A stretch of DNA of 64,000 bases from Vesta saturnalis (lineage: Eukaryota > Arthropoda > Insecta > Coleoptera > Lampyridae): assembly GCA_036346205.1 (NCBI GenBank), contig JARFJB010001278.1:778501-842500 (forward strand). Reading direction: 5' to 3'. The notes below the pieces were generated by a model. It had not been told where the DNA came from, searched no databases, and saw only the letters and a list, made by a program, of their open reading frames with translations. Positions 23,640 to 34,494 of this stretch are shown one piece after another (within the stretch, counting starts at the first letter, position 1; every line of letters starts with the position of its first letter). A program made the position numbers and the translations under genes.

Positions 23640-25880
23640 AGGTTTACCAAGGTAAGCGGATTGCTAAGCTAATTGCAGTGGAAATAGGCGTGTTCGATAT
23701 GAAATTTAGCTTCACTTACCATAAAACAACAAATAACAATATTCGATTCGGGAAAAATTGTCTCTAGGCACCACCACAGTCTGATAAATAGTCCAAAGCG
23801 AGGTGTTAAGTTAATCCTACCCGACTATGGGACTGTAAAATCATACGCCATTTAAGTTCAAACATTCGATTGCCCTTTCACTTTTTCACTTCACTTAATA
23901 AATCCATCTTAATCCAAAAACAACAAACATACACGTCAATTCAATTCTGACAATCTTCAATTGCAATTACCATTAAAAACAAAATTTATTCAACGGTTAA
24001 TAAAATTTTAAAATATACACGTCGTAAACATATTGATCACACCCGGTACATTCATAAAATCAGAGTATTAAGACGTTATCTGGATACTTTCTGATTTACC
24101 CTTGTATACGCGTAGACTAATATTTGTGAGTGTTATAAAAATTCTCAAATAAACATCACCCAATTTAAAAAAAAAAGAATAATTCGGTCTATTAATTTTT
24201 AACTGCAAAGCATTGATTCCTATCTTAAAAACTGAAAAACGTAACCATCAGTACGTCTGGTATAAATCATGTAACTTCTCAAACATTATTGCAATTCTTT
24301 ATCTTCAAAATGTATGTAAACGTTGGAAGCGTGAATCGTTGTGATTTAAATCTCAAACCTTGACTCAATAAGTAAATCGTGACTAGTACTGTATATTCAA
24401 TGACTCTTAATGAATGCAAAGTAATTAAATTTTGTAATCGAGCTGACTCAAAATAAACAATTTTCCGACCAATAATTTAGCCAAAATGTTAAAAGTTTGA
24501 TTACTTTTAAACGGTGTAATCCTTCACACAAAAGAAATTAATGAAACCTAATTTTGGAACTCTAATACTTTAAACTGCAAAGAAGGTCTACCATGATCTA
24601 AACAAAAGAATAAGTTAACTAGTACAAACTATATTAACCAATTTTGTAAAATTTACATACAAATTGAAAGCAACACAAAAAATACAATTTTTGTGGATTA
24701 AGGTTTCTAAATCTTATAACCTAAACGTATAATAACAGGTAATGGAGATTGATTATCCTTAATGTCTGAGTGAAATTTACAATATTAACAATAACATCTC
24801 TAACGATAATCAAACTTCCACCATCCAAATATCTAAAATCCAATGGGTTTAATTTGCTTTTATTAATCCTAAGTATGTATGTACACTCGTACATTAACGG
24901 GTTTCAACACAGGCCCTCGCACTATTATACCATAAATGTCTGCTTCAATCACTCCCGTTTACGGGTATAGAAGTTGGACAAATTTATTGTCTAATTTAAT
25001 TCACAAAGCTTAACACACCTTTATTTAGTTACACAAAGTATCGCTTCAAGTTTAATTTCGATCGCGCGGATTTAATACACAATGCTTTCTTTTAATATAA
25101 AGATTAATCCCTATTACAAAACTGATTCAACACTTCTTAAATTTTAGAAAAGCTCAACTCACATTAATTATTTCATTTGTAAACGTTTAAATACTTCATA
25201 CACAGAATGAATTTTTGCATTAAATTAATATGCATTGCGGCACTAATTATTTACAAATAAAAACTCAAACATAGATTGTTACAAAATAAGTTCGCGCGAT
25301 CGCCCTCTTAAATAAATATCTGAGCCAAAGTTTTTCCGTTTTCTACCCTGTTACTCTTTCTTGTATGCCTTCAGGCATCCGCTTTGCAAGACATCATATT
25401 TATTCTGCTCAAACCAAAACTGCCAGATGAGTTTCTAACGCGTGTCTTTTCCGTGCACCGAAGCGGAAACAGCACAAACGCAACGCTTGGCACCAATATA
25501 TCAGCGATCTTGAAATTTTAATAATTCTTCGAAACATCCCAATATTGCATTCATATTTACTCCACATAATATTCAAATCTGGATTCAATTTTTTATGAAA
25601 GTCCTACATGTGTGCAAACTTTCATACCGCAAAGTTCAGTAAATTCAACACCATTTGTCCTTGAGCATACATAAAATTTTCCATTGTGCAATATTGTCAT
25701 TTATACAAGCAAAAAAATACATACATATTCCTCCTCTACTCCTTAATACAATCTCAACAAACCATAAATTCACACGCTACATATTTACAGAGATGCGTCA
25801 AAATAATCTAACAACTTACAAGCCTAATATATGTACCATTAAGCCGCTGAGTAATCCAATATACACTTTTTAGAATTTGT
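23640..25880. other. Unassigned AT-rich intergenic DNA
   Basis: I find no domain, RNA gene or clear repeat. ORFs here are short and lack codon bias or motifs. Part of it (about 25320-25500) is slightly richer in GC but not recognised. Confidence 0.4.
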
Positions 25881-25884
25881 GTAT

Positions 25885-26200
25885 CGGATAACCCAATGAC
25901 TTAGTAGTTAATTTGTTAGACTTGCAAGTGAAAGATTCCTAGTTCGATTCCGTGAGTAGACAAGTTTTTGGAAAGGGTAGAGGAAAATGCATTCGATTCA
26001 AGTGCGAAAACAAACCTTCGCAGGACTAAGCCTAATGACGGAAACAGAGTGCGTTTTCGAAACATCGTATTGCACAAACAAAAACTGTGGAAATAGGTCG
26101 ATCAATTCAATTAATGTGAGACCACAGTTACAAAACACTCCAGATAGAACATGGCAGTGAGCTACATTAAAATTATGCCTCAAATTTGAATACGGGAAAT
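25885..26200 (+). mobile_element. tRNA-derived SINE
   Basis: The head (25885-25965) resembles a tRNA: a weak box A (CTTAGTAGTTAA), an anticodon-arm-like GACTTGCAAGTG, and a good box B, GTTCGATTCC, at about 25951. Internal RNA polymerase III promoters of this type drive SINEs. The body contains CGATTCAAGTGCGAAAAC and CGAAACATCGTATTGCACAAA, shared with the inverted copy at 23460-23635. The 3' limit is approximate. Confidence 0.55.
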
Positions 26201-26264
26201 AGTCAGAGTAAAAACACTGTGTGAATTACGCTAGATTTTTTTTTGGTAAATTTGCGTGTTCAAA

Positions 26265-26354
26265 ATGCCATTTTTGCTTCTAATAACATTGTGTACCATT
26301 ATTATTACAACAGTTTATGGTTTGAAGCAGCAAACTTCTGTAACTACTACTTAG
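26265..26354 (+). CDS. Candidate signal-peptide ORF or first exon (29 codons)
   Basis: The ATG at 26265 opens MPFLLLITLCTIIITTVYG, a typical signal peptide with a cleavage site after VYG. Only ten more codons follow before a stop. A GTAACT at about 26340 could be a splice donor, in which case this is a first exon. No second exon was identified. It may be chance. Confidence 0.25.
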   Translation: MPFLLLITLCTIIITTVYGLKQQTSVTTT

Positions 26355-26938
26355 TTTTTACTGTAGTAAGACTGCCCTTAAAAAAGTACTCAATATGGCA
26401 AAAATAAAAAAAGCGATGTACCTAAGTAGTTATTAGAATGTATAAAATGTACTTTTATTTATAATGAATAATTATTTTTGTTAATTTTATTAACCAATTA
26501 ATTACTTAACAATGTAGAACTCCCTTAGTGCATTAGTATTATGTTCTTAGATCAATGTTGACGTTGTTAACTCTCTAAATTTATTCTATCGTAATTTGTT
26601 TTCTTGTTAATTATGTTAAACTAAGGATATTACTTGTTTTATAAAAATATATTTTAAAAAGTTACTCCGGTGTATATGTATTTATGCGATGTGTAAACTT
26701 CATATACCGGGTGACATAATTAGATGATATTAAATGGGAAAATGCCTAATTAAAGTAGTTAAAAAAATCTAGTTAGGTTGTCTATTTAGTCAATATTTGA
26801 GACAATTTCAAATACATTTACAGAACTACGATATGAGCTTCTGTTGCCGAGATACGGACCAAAATGGATGTTTGGCAAATTCCATTGAAGCACCATTTGT
26901 AAAGATGTCAAAAACGAAGGACACATCTTTTCAAAACA

Positions 26939-27005
<67 letters not shown>

Positions 27006-27940
27006 AATCATAATTGGCTTTGAGAAAGGTGTGCCACGTGCACAAAGGTACTGATGGCCAAATTAGGAGATGTGACCCTTGTTAAGATCGCGTAGTCTCT
27101 TTGTGAAGCACTTGGAAACGTGGGCGTGTGTTTAGCGTAGAAATATAATAAAAAGGGTACCACTTGATTAGTTCTTATATAACCCTCAAACCAAGAAAAG
27201 GAAAAAAAGCACAATTAAGACGATGGTCACAGTTAAAAGAGAGAAACGAACGCTGACATGAAACAGGGCATGTTAATTATGTTTACCAGTCCATGACACA
27301 TAAGATAAAGAAATAAGGTTTGTTCAACCAAAGTCGTTATTTTACATGGTTCTCAACCCAAAATAACAATAAAGCTTCACAAATAAGACTAATCGGCAGG
27401 GTAATATCGTATAACTATTCTATCTAAACAATTGCCTATTTTTTAGGCTTCAGAACATAAATCCTCAAATATGTACAAAACATTAATTCCCACAGGAAAA
27501 TCTGGCGATAATGTTGCAAAAAAATAAATAAAACGGTTTACCTAATTGTAATAGTAAATCCGTTTACTGTAATAATAAACTACTTATCTTAGAGCTTTAA
27601 GTAAATTGAATACAAAAAAAAATTTACAATCAACATGGATTAACTCAAATAGCACTATCAGACATCCAGCAGGGGACGATGTCGCACTGGGTTAGCTAAA
27701 ATAAAACAACAACAGGAAACTTGCCGTACGCATAAGCGACATGTAAACTATGAATCGTTTAAAACGGAGACTCACGTGGTTTGAGGAAGAGCTCATGGTA
27801 AGCAACCATGAACAGATGTGCCTTTATTACGGTTTAAACATAAAGCAAGAAAAAATTGCTCTACTCAATCCTATTCTACATAGTTAGATTCATGATCTAC
27901 ATGTGGAGTGTAATTTAACTGGAGACGCATACAGGAACAG
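26355..27940. other. Unassigned stretch with TA microsatellite
   Basis: A (TA)n tract covers 26942-27002. No other gene is recognised, although 27750-27890 may be the upstream edge of the capsid-like region that follows. A Lys/Glu-rich frame there has one stop. Confidence 0.4.
26942..27002. repeat. (TA)n microsatellite
   Basis: About 30 uninterrupted TA units. Confidence 0.95.
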
Positions 27941-27948
27941 TAAGCAGT

Positions 27949-28144
27949 CGCACACCATCTTCGAGTTTGACGTACACATTGAACCGGGTTATAAGTTAAT
28001 CAAGGAGCCGTCATTTATTTACCTCTACCTATACGACGTATAGATACCATCACCTTAAAATTGATTGATCATCAGGGTCAATTAATAGACATCGGCAAAG
28101 AGAAAGTGACCATTACACTGGAGCTGAAGAATTATGGGTCTTAA
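27949..28144 (+). pseudogene. Penton-like capsid protein fragment (Polinton/adintovirus-like)
   Basis: Two overlapping frames carry consecutive parts of one protein, separated by a frameshift and a stop near 28040. The first contains FEFDVHIEPGYKL. The second contains LIDHQGQLIDIG and VTITLEL and ends at 28144. A block of the form LxDxxGxLIDxxGExxTxxL is, from memory, characteristic of the minor capsid (penton-like) proteins of Polinton/Maverick and adintovirus-like elements. Assignment rests on this pattern alone. The fragment is broken and cannot be expressed as a whole. Confidence 0.4.
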
Positions 28145-28533
28145 ACTTTTCGACTGTAGGTCTCTATATGCAGACGAGAGCACGAAGACGACGTTCAGTT
28201 TCTACAATGCCTCGGTTATAAAGTACTACGACGATATGGAAGAAGTGTTGAAAAGTTTATTCACCGGGATCAGGTACAAGACAAACGCATACAACAACTA
28301 TGATGAGAATAATCTGGTTATTCAAAAAACTGATCTCATTATAGCCATTTACGATAATGTCATATATATTAGAAGGCACTCTGACCCCCAAGGAAGCATA
28401 CAAAAGGTATAACCTTACGAATAATGCACCCCTCTTCCTCTTCGATCAGATTCGATTCACGTTAGGCGATCAGGTGATTGAAACTGCACTAATTACTGGT
28501 AGTGATTTCGAAAGCAATTTGGAGGTGGTTTAA
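28145..28533 (+). pseudogene. Major capsid-like fragment (Polinton/adintovirus-like)
   Basis: The first frame ends near 28412. After a frameshift near 28360 the second frame carries YILEGTLTP, NNAPLFLFDQIRFTLG and DQVIE, and ends at a stop at 28531-28533. The IxGxLT...NNAxxxLFxxIRYxLxGxxID pattern resembles double jelly-roll major capsid proteins of large eukaryotic DNA transposons and related viruses. The size is far below a full capsid protein of roughly 500-600 residues, so only a fragment is left. It lies immediately after the penton-like fragment and immediately before the metalloproteinase. The identification is tentative. Confidence 0.4.
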
Positions 28534-30076
28534 ACTTATTTGCATACACATGGTTACATAAATGAAGATGCAGGTGCGTCGATAGATTATAATAGTTTGA
28601 TCATTGGAAGTGCATTAAAATCCTTTCAAGAATACTGTCGACTACCTGCTGATGGTAGTCGAAATGATGAAACCGTAAGACTATTAACCACCCCGAAATG
28701 TGCCAACCAACATGCTACCAACGCATACGTAACGCATTCATATCATTGGGAAAACCCATCTTGAGTTATCGTGTTATGAGTAGAGGCATGCGTATATTAA
28801 CATTAATGTCTAAAGCGCTTAAAGTTTGGGCAAAATATTCAAACTTAAATTTAAAAACAGTTCTATTAATTACGATATATCAATATCGTTTCAACGTTGC
28901 AACCACTCTAGGTTAAGCGGAGGTAAACATTATGAATTTTTGTTCAATGGATCCGGTCGTATCATAGGGCATTCAGACTTCCCGAAGAAAGTCAAAGTAT
29001 AGTTGAAATACATATGGACTGGGATGAGCGATGGTATCTTCAAAACTCGAGCGATCCCCCCGAAGGCCATATTTGCTTCATTACTGTAATACTGCATGAG
29101 ATTGGTCACGCTTTAGGTTTGCAACGTACGTATGATGGAAATTCTGTCATGTTTGGGCAAAATATTCAAATTTAAATTTAAAAGCAGTTCTATCAATTAC
29201 GATATATTAAATTAATATCGTTTCAACGTTATAATCATTCTAGGTTAAGCAGAGGTAAACATTGTGAATTTGTATTCGATGGATCCGGTCGTATCCTAGG
29301 GCAGTCAGATTTCCCAAAAAAGGATCAAAGTATCGTTGAAATACATATGGACTGGGATGAGCTATGGTATCTTCAAGAATCGAGCGATCCCCCCGAAGGC
29401 CATATTTGCTACATTACTGTAATACTACATGAGATTGGTGATGCTTTAGGTTTACAACACACACACACATGATGGAAATTCTGTTATGTATGCATATCGT
29501 GAGAAACATTTTCGTGATTTAGCTTGCATACTTTACCTGCTAAATTTCCCGACTTGTGCAAGATCGACGTTGAACACTATTTGATCCTGAACAAGCGATT
29601 GTACATGTTCTACGAGAATTGGGTTTGGATATCTACTTTAAATATTACTTATGTATCGAGCCTGCTGTGAACTTGTTCAAATGGTTGCCTTTCGTTCTAA
29701 TAAATTTTAAGCGCTTAATGTCAGAAACCTAACACATATGTCTTCTTTAGCGATGGAAAACTTTATGTTGTGAATTTCCTACTTTATAACTATACGGCCA
29801 CTATTCTATCTCCATTAGTAGCCATGTTCACACTTCCGTAAAGACATATAATTCTTCATGGAAAAAGTCAGGTAATTGAATAAGATAAATGTTTTCATCG
29901 CCCAAGAGCGCATTTACTATACGCGGATGCGTTTGCAAAGTATAGTTCTACCGCCGAAAATAACAACAATATTCAGTTATATTAAAAGAAATCTATCCTT
30001 TATAGAGTTTGTAGACAGTGGGATACAATTCGTGAAAGTTGATCTTTTCGTGTTTGGTATTAATTGTGCAAATTAA
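28534..30076 (+). pseudogene. Matrix metalloproteinase pseudogene (pro, catalytic, hemopexin parts)
   Basis: The order of domains is that of a matrix metalloproteinase. 28540-28720 is a peptidoglycan-binding-like prodomain (ALKSFQEYCRLPADG) ending in a cysteine-switch-like TPKCANQ, where the usual PRCGxPD core is degenerate. The catalytic part begins WENPSLSYRV and KVWAKYSNLNL and includes a zinc motif at about 29094. After a tandem copy of the catalytic segment, 29540-30076 shows hemopexin-like blades (LYMFYENWVW, FFSDGKLYVV, DLFVFGIN). At least three frameshifts and several stops are present. There is no signal peptide; the prodomain follows capsid-like sequence directly. Such enzymes cut extracellular matrix; this copy cannot. 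Whether it is of host or viral origin is open. Confidence 0.7.
28824..29480 (+). repeat. Tandem duplication (period 327 bp) within the metalloproteinase
   Basis: GTTTGGGCAAAATATTCAAA begins at 28824 and again at 29151. The two units stay alignable through GGATCCGGTCGTATC, CCCCCCGAAGGCCATATT and the zinc motif. They differ at about one base in ten by eye. Each unit encodes the second half of the catalytic domain. Confidence 0.9.
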
Positions 30077-31300
30077 GGTTTATCAGAGCAGCTATATGAT
30101 ATACTAACAAAACTTATGAAGCTGGATTATGAATTACGTTTTTAATAAAATACTGTTTTACATAATATGCGTTCTATTTTTTTACATCTCCCACAAATGT
30201 TTGCGGGAAAATGTGTACAATCTCAGTTAAAATGAATAATATTTTACATTATAACTGTGACCTATTAATACTGAAAGTAATCTAAAACTTTGACGGAAAC
30301 ATTTGCTTCTAGGTAATATACCTTCTTCATCGCTAAGACCGCCATTATATAGAGTCATTGCTACTTCATTTGTAAAATCTTATAAATGGAATAAATACTG
30401 TATAAATCAGCTTCTGATTTTACAGATCCACAGTCGAAAAGAATAGGTTGATCGCCTGTTTGGATAATAATACTGAACTCTTGATTATTCTGATTCACTT
30501 ATATTTGTCGGTAATAAACATCAATTCAATTTTTATACCATAACCTATAAAGACGACTTTCCCAGATTCGCAGCTTTTAGAGTTTAACGTATCAAATGCT
30601 GTTTAACGTTTTAGATTATGTTCCATTCCTCTATATCAAAACGCAAGCAACATATGTCGCTAAATGATGTCCAAAATAACTGTACTACAGGTTTAAAGTC
30701 TAATGACGTTAAGCCTTTAATCAACGTAAGACTTCAAGTACACTAGAGCTCTCTAGAAATAGTGACCACGTTAATAATCAAAGTTCTACAGCAACGGTTT
30801 TAATAAGACGTTTTTGCTGCAATACTAAGACGAATAATTAGTTTTATCATCGACATTCCATATATCTCCAATATCAGATATACATTATTATCATATCCAG
30901 TTAATACTCACTTTGCTCAGCATCCATATCGTCCAGTTGATTTCAATTAAATAATAATTACCTCTGCCCTATTTAAAAAGGCTTAGTTCAAATTATGACG
31001 TCATAATAATGAGGATGAAGCTCAGTTGCATCCGCAAACCATCATCCATCCGTTTATTACCTCAGGTGGTGATAAGAAGTACCTATAGTAGCGGAAACTA
31101 TGGAGTAGGTACGTAAGTAAGTTGTAATCATTCACCTATCATTATTTTTAGGGATAATCGTATGTTTAACAATCAAATATAATTGCAATTAAAATAATAT
31201 GGTTGTAAATCTAAGTTTTCTAACAGTTACGATGTAAACATTTTCTTTCTTTAAATAAATGGTAAAATGACTGTATATTGAGTTTCCCTTCCCCTTTGAA
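30077..31300. other. Unassigned intergenic DNA
   Basis: On the minus strand, 30500-30360 has a short open stretch reading IIIQTGDQPILFDCGSVKS, but I recognise no family. AATAAA near 30142 could serve the metalloproteinase relic. The rest is AT-rich. Confidence 0.35.
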
Positions 31301-31307
31301 ATAGGTA

Positions 31308-31512
31308 TGTGTAATCAAATGCCCTTCAAATAAACAAGCACAGAAGCTTTTGAGCATGGAGAAATTTACAGATGCTCCTATTAGGGTGATGCTCCATCCT
31401 ACAATGAATTGTGTAAAAGGTGTTGTTACTTGCAAAGATTTACTGAACTGCTCTACGGAAGAGATACTAGAACACATGAAAGGTCAAAATGTTGCAGAAA
31501 CAATGAGACTAT

Positions 31513-31572
<60 letters not shown>

Positions 31573-32990
31573 TATAAAATGTATAAACGTGGAGGTATGT
31601 GTATGTGGGAAACCATCATACCCTGGCACTCCATGTGAAGCACCAATTATATGTGTAAATTGTCAACGTAATGATATATTAAGGTCTAAAGAATGTGATA
31701 AATACAAAGACGAGGTAGCTATACAAGAGGTAAAAGTAAAACAAAAAATTTCGTATTTCGAAGCGCGTAAAAAGGTAACTGACGTAAATGTCAGACGACC
31801 CTCGTACTATTTCGTAATTAAAACCCCACAAAAGTTTCCTATAAGAGAATTGGTCATGGTGGATACCAGAAGTGAAAGAAAAGATTAAAGCCAAAAGAAC
31901 AGCATTTAACAAATTCAATAAGCTAATCTCATTCAAAAAAGCACGCACAGTTGCGAGAAGATCAGCATTAGACAGTAAAAGAACCACGTGGCATACATAC
32001 TTCAAAAAAAGAAAAAATCAAAACGAAATAGATGTTAATTTCCATACAGATGAAGAACTGGAATATAACAAACCTTTTTCTATGGAAAAACCTAACCTAG
32101 CATTAAAAGACTGGATCGGATAATATAACATATTCAATGATGAAAAACCTCCCTCTGGTCCAGAAAGAAAAACTTCTTTAATTGTACAATAAAATGTACA
32201 AAGAGGGCATATATACCTCAAACTGGTGTCACTGTACTGTTACCCCGGTAGCAAAACGCAATAAAGAAACAACAAACCCATGCAGCTACCGACCAATTTC
32301 ACTAACAAGCCACGTTATCAAAATATTAGAGACAATTATAAACAATAGACTTATAAAACATCTAGAGAGTAATCAGTTAATTTCAACGTACCAAACTGGC
32401 TTTAGAAAACTTCATTCGACTGTAGACGAACTGGTCTACTCAGATGTAGTCATTGAAAGTTTTCTAAAACAAAAACATACTGTAGCTGTGTCATTTAACT
32501 CATAAAAGGCTTATAGCACGATCTGGAGATGCAATGTCAGAAAACAATTGCAAGGTTGCAACATTCGAGGAAACCTACCTGAATTTCTAAAAAAATGCAT
32601 GTCTAACAGAACGTTTGCAGTTAGGCTAGGAAATGAGGAACTAGAACACACTCACTTGAAAGCACAATTTCACAAGACTCGGTATTAAGTGTAACACTAT
32701 TTCTGATAGGTATCAACCAAATAATAAACTATACCAGAACCGGTACAAAAATGCGTGTATGCGGATAATCTAATAATACTGCATGAAAGCAAATGTATAA
32801 GAAGAATAGAAGAGCAATTACAAAACGCCATAAACATCATAGTTGACATAGCAGACAAGAAAGGTTTTAAATTTTTTAAAGAAAAAACTAAGGCTATGCA
32901 TTTTTGCCGATTGAGGACAAGCCATAGCCACCCAACTACTTCTAAACTACTTTCTCAAAATGCTACTCCTTCCTAACCATATAAACAATT
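31308..32990 (+). pseudogene. Jockey-like LINE, gag fused to RT by loss of the endonuclease
   Basis: ORF1 (gag) text: IRVMLHPTMNCVKGVVTCKD and EEILEHMKGQNV, then, after a TA expansion at 31515-31571, a cysteine-rich zinc-knuckle region (CVNCQRNDILRSKECDKY). At about 31858 the sequence passes into WWIPEVKEKIKAKRTAF, the linker that normally follows the endonuclease, so about 1 kb of endonuclease is missing. RT motifs follow: SYRPISLTSHVIKILE, YQTGFRKLHST, CNIRGNLPEFL, then CVYADNLIIL with the second catalytic Asp changed to Asn. Frameshifts and stops are frequent. It is the same family as 479-1790. Confidence 0.8.
31515..31571. repeat. (TA)n microsatellite within LINE gag
   Basis: About 28 TA units interrupt the gag reading frame between the HPTMN region and the zinc knuckles. 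Confidence 0.95.
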
Positions 32991-32999
32991 TCATAATAA

Positions 33000-33110
33000 A
33001 CATAATTCATTAGATCCAAAAAATTATCGTCTCATCACTTGCTTACCAACCATTTATAAATTAATGACGGTGAATTTGAATAAACGTATATGTAAAGCGC
33101 AGAATGCATA
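33000..33110 (+). pseudogene. Fragment of a second LINE RT type
   Basis: About 35 codons read LDPKNYRLITCLPTIYKL, the RT signature YRPITCLPTxYK of R2-like or related non-LTR elements. It differs from the Jockey-like pol just upstream (YRPISL). It runs into the solo LTR, so the 3' limit is unclear. Confidence 0.5.
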
Positions 33111-34390
33111 AGTGCGAATTAACTTAAAACTAAGTACAAATGTGAATATAGGACATGTTGTTAGCTAGTTAAACCAAATCTCATAAGTATAAAAGTGTTA
33201 TCATAGCTGAACAGTAGTATTCTTCATTATTACAGTTTCCGAGTAGCTTCGGAGTAGTAAAATTATGTAGTTCCATTTATAAAATCATGTATTCCATTTA
33301 TATCATATTATTTTAGTCTAGTACCATAATATGCTTCCATTCTAAAACAAAAAGAAATTAAATTGTATCGATCGACGTAAGAAGTGTAAAGGACATGCTA
33401 AAGTTTGAAATCCCAACAATTTTTACAAGATTCATAGAACTTAATAAGCTTAAAAGTGAAATTAAACAAAGAGTATGTTATAAACTTACTTAACAGTATG
33501 ATTCGGAAGTGGTGCAACTTAAATTAACATTATAGATGTGATATAAGCTTAAAAGTTGATAAACCAGGTTGTGATGATTTTTAACGCAGTGCTTGAAATG
33601 GAATTTATTAACATGAACCATAAAAGTGTTTGAAACTGATGAATTCTTATGTATTTTGGGTCAAGGAATCCAACTCTTTTTGTAGTTTTCCTATTGGAAT
33701 TAGAATAAGTTAGTTATTATTTTTGTAAGAAAATTTGCTAATTTGTCATTATTTAGATAGAATAAGAATTTTTAAAGTAAATATGTCATATGAGGTACCC
33801 ATGGAAAGGAAATTTTGCATAGAGTTCAAATATAATTATATTTTTAAGATCTCCCCACGTATAAGAAAGTTATCAGTAAAAATAATAATTTGTAAATTTC
33901 TGAAAAATGATTAACCAATGAAAATTAAGCAGTCTTATATTTGTATTGGCAATATTTGCTAAGGTGATGGGTTGTTTTTTAGAATCTATATAAGGAAGTG
34001 GCAGAAATTTTTAGATGTTTTCCTGTAACTTTCCAAAGTGTGAACATATCGCTCGATCTGTACATGATTGAAAATTTAACATCGTTCATGTGGTTCGTAT
34101 AACCTTAAAAATGTTATATTTTAAACAAATGAAAATTAAAATTGGTAATAAAAATAAGGTTAACGTAATTATTATTCCGGGTGATGTGTATCGTTGTATA
34201 AGTGAATGTAAATCGGCGTATTTCGTTATTTCGTTAAAATTAAAATTTATTTTAACCAAATTGCCTTTGTATTATTATTCGAATTGAACTTAAAATTGAA
34301 AAACGCAAGTAATAATAATTTGAATGCTGATAAAAGTTGTGATATTTTCGAGTATAAAAACCTGAAAGTAAATTATTATATTTATGAATA
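33085..34390 (+). mobile_element. Solo copia-type LTR
   Basis: This 1.3 kb non-coding block is a diverged relative, in opposite orientation, of 48261-49547 and 52919-54209. Those blocks follow the RNase H end of a copia-like pol gene and so are 3' LTRs. Shared landmarks in order are TATGTAAAGCGCA, GGACATGTTGTTAGCT, a TATAAAAGTGT TATA-like box (about 33188), TTTTGGGTCA, ATGTGGTTCGTATAACCTTA (34089) and AAATTATTATATTTAT. No internal retrotransposon sequence lies next to it, so it is a solo LTR left by recombination. Exact ends and target duplication could not be fixed. Confidence 0.75.
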
Positions 34391-34494
34391 CGCCTGGTGA
34401 ACATCTGTATGGACAAAAGCCTGTTTGTATCTAATACATTAAACATAAAAATGTACGTATGTATATATGGCAAAGAGGTGAATCCAACAGTATG

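Noticed and set aside
30300..30560. Minus-strand open stretch (IIIQTGDQPILFDCGSVKS) as part of the viral-like region
   Set aside because: I could not place it in any family, and it has stops nearby. It is kept only as unassigned DNA.
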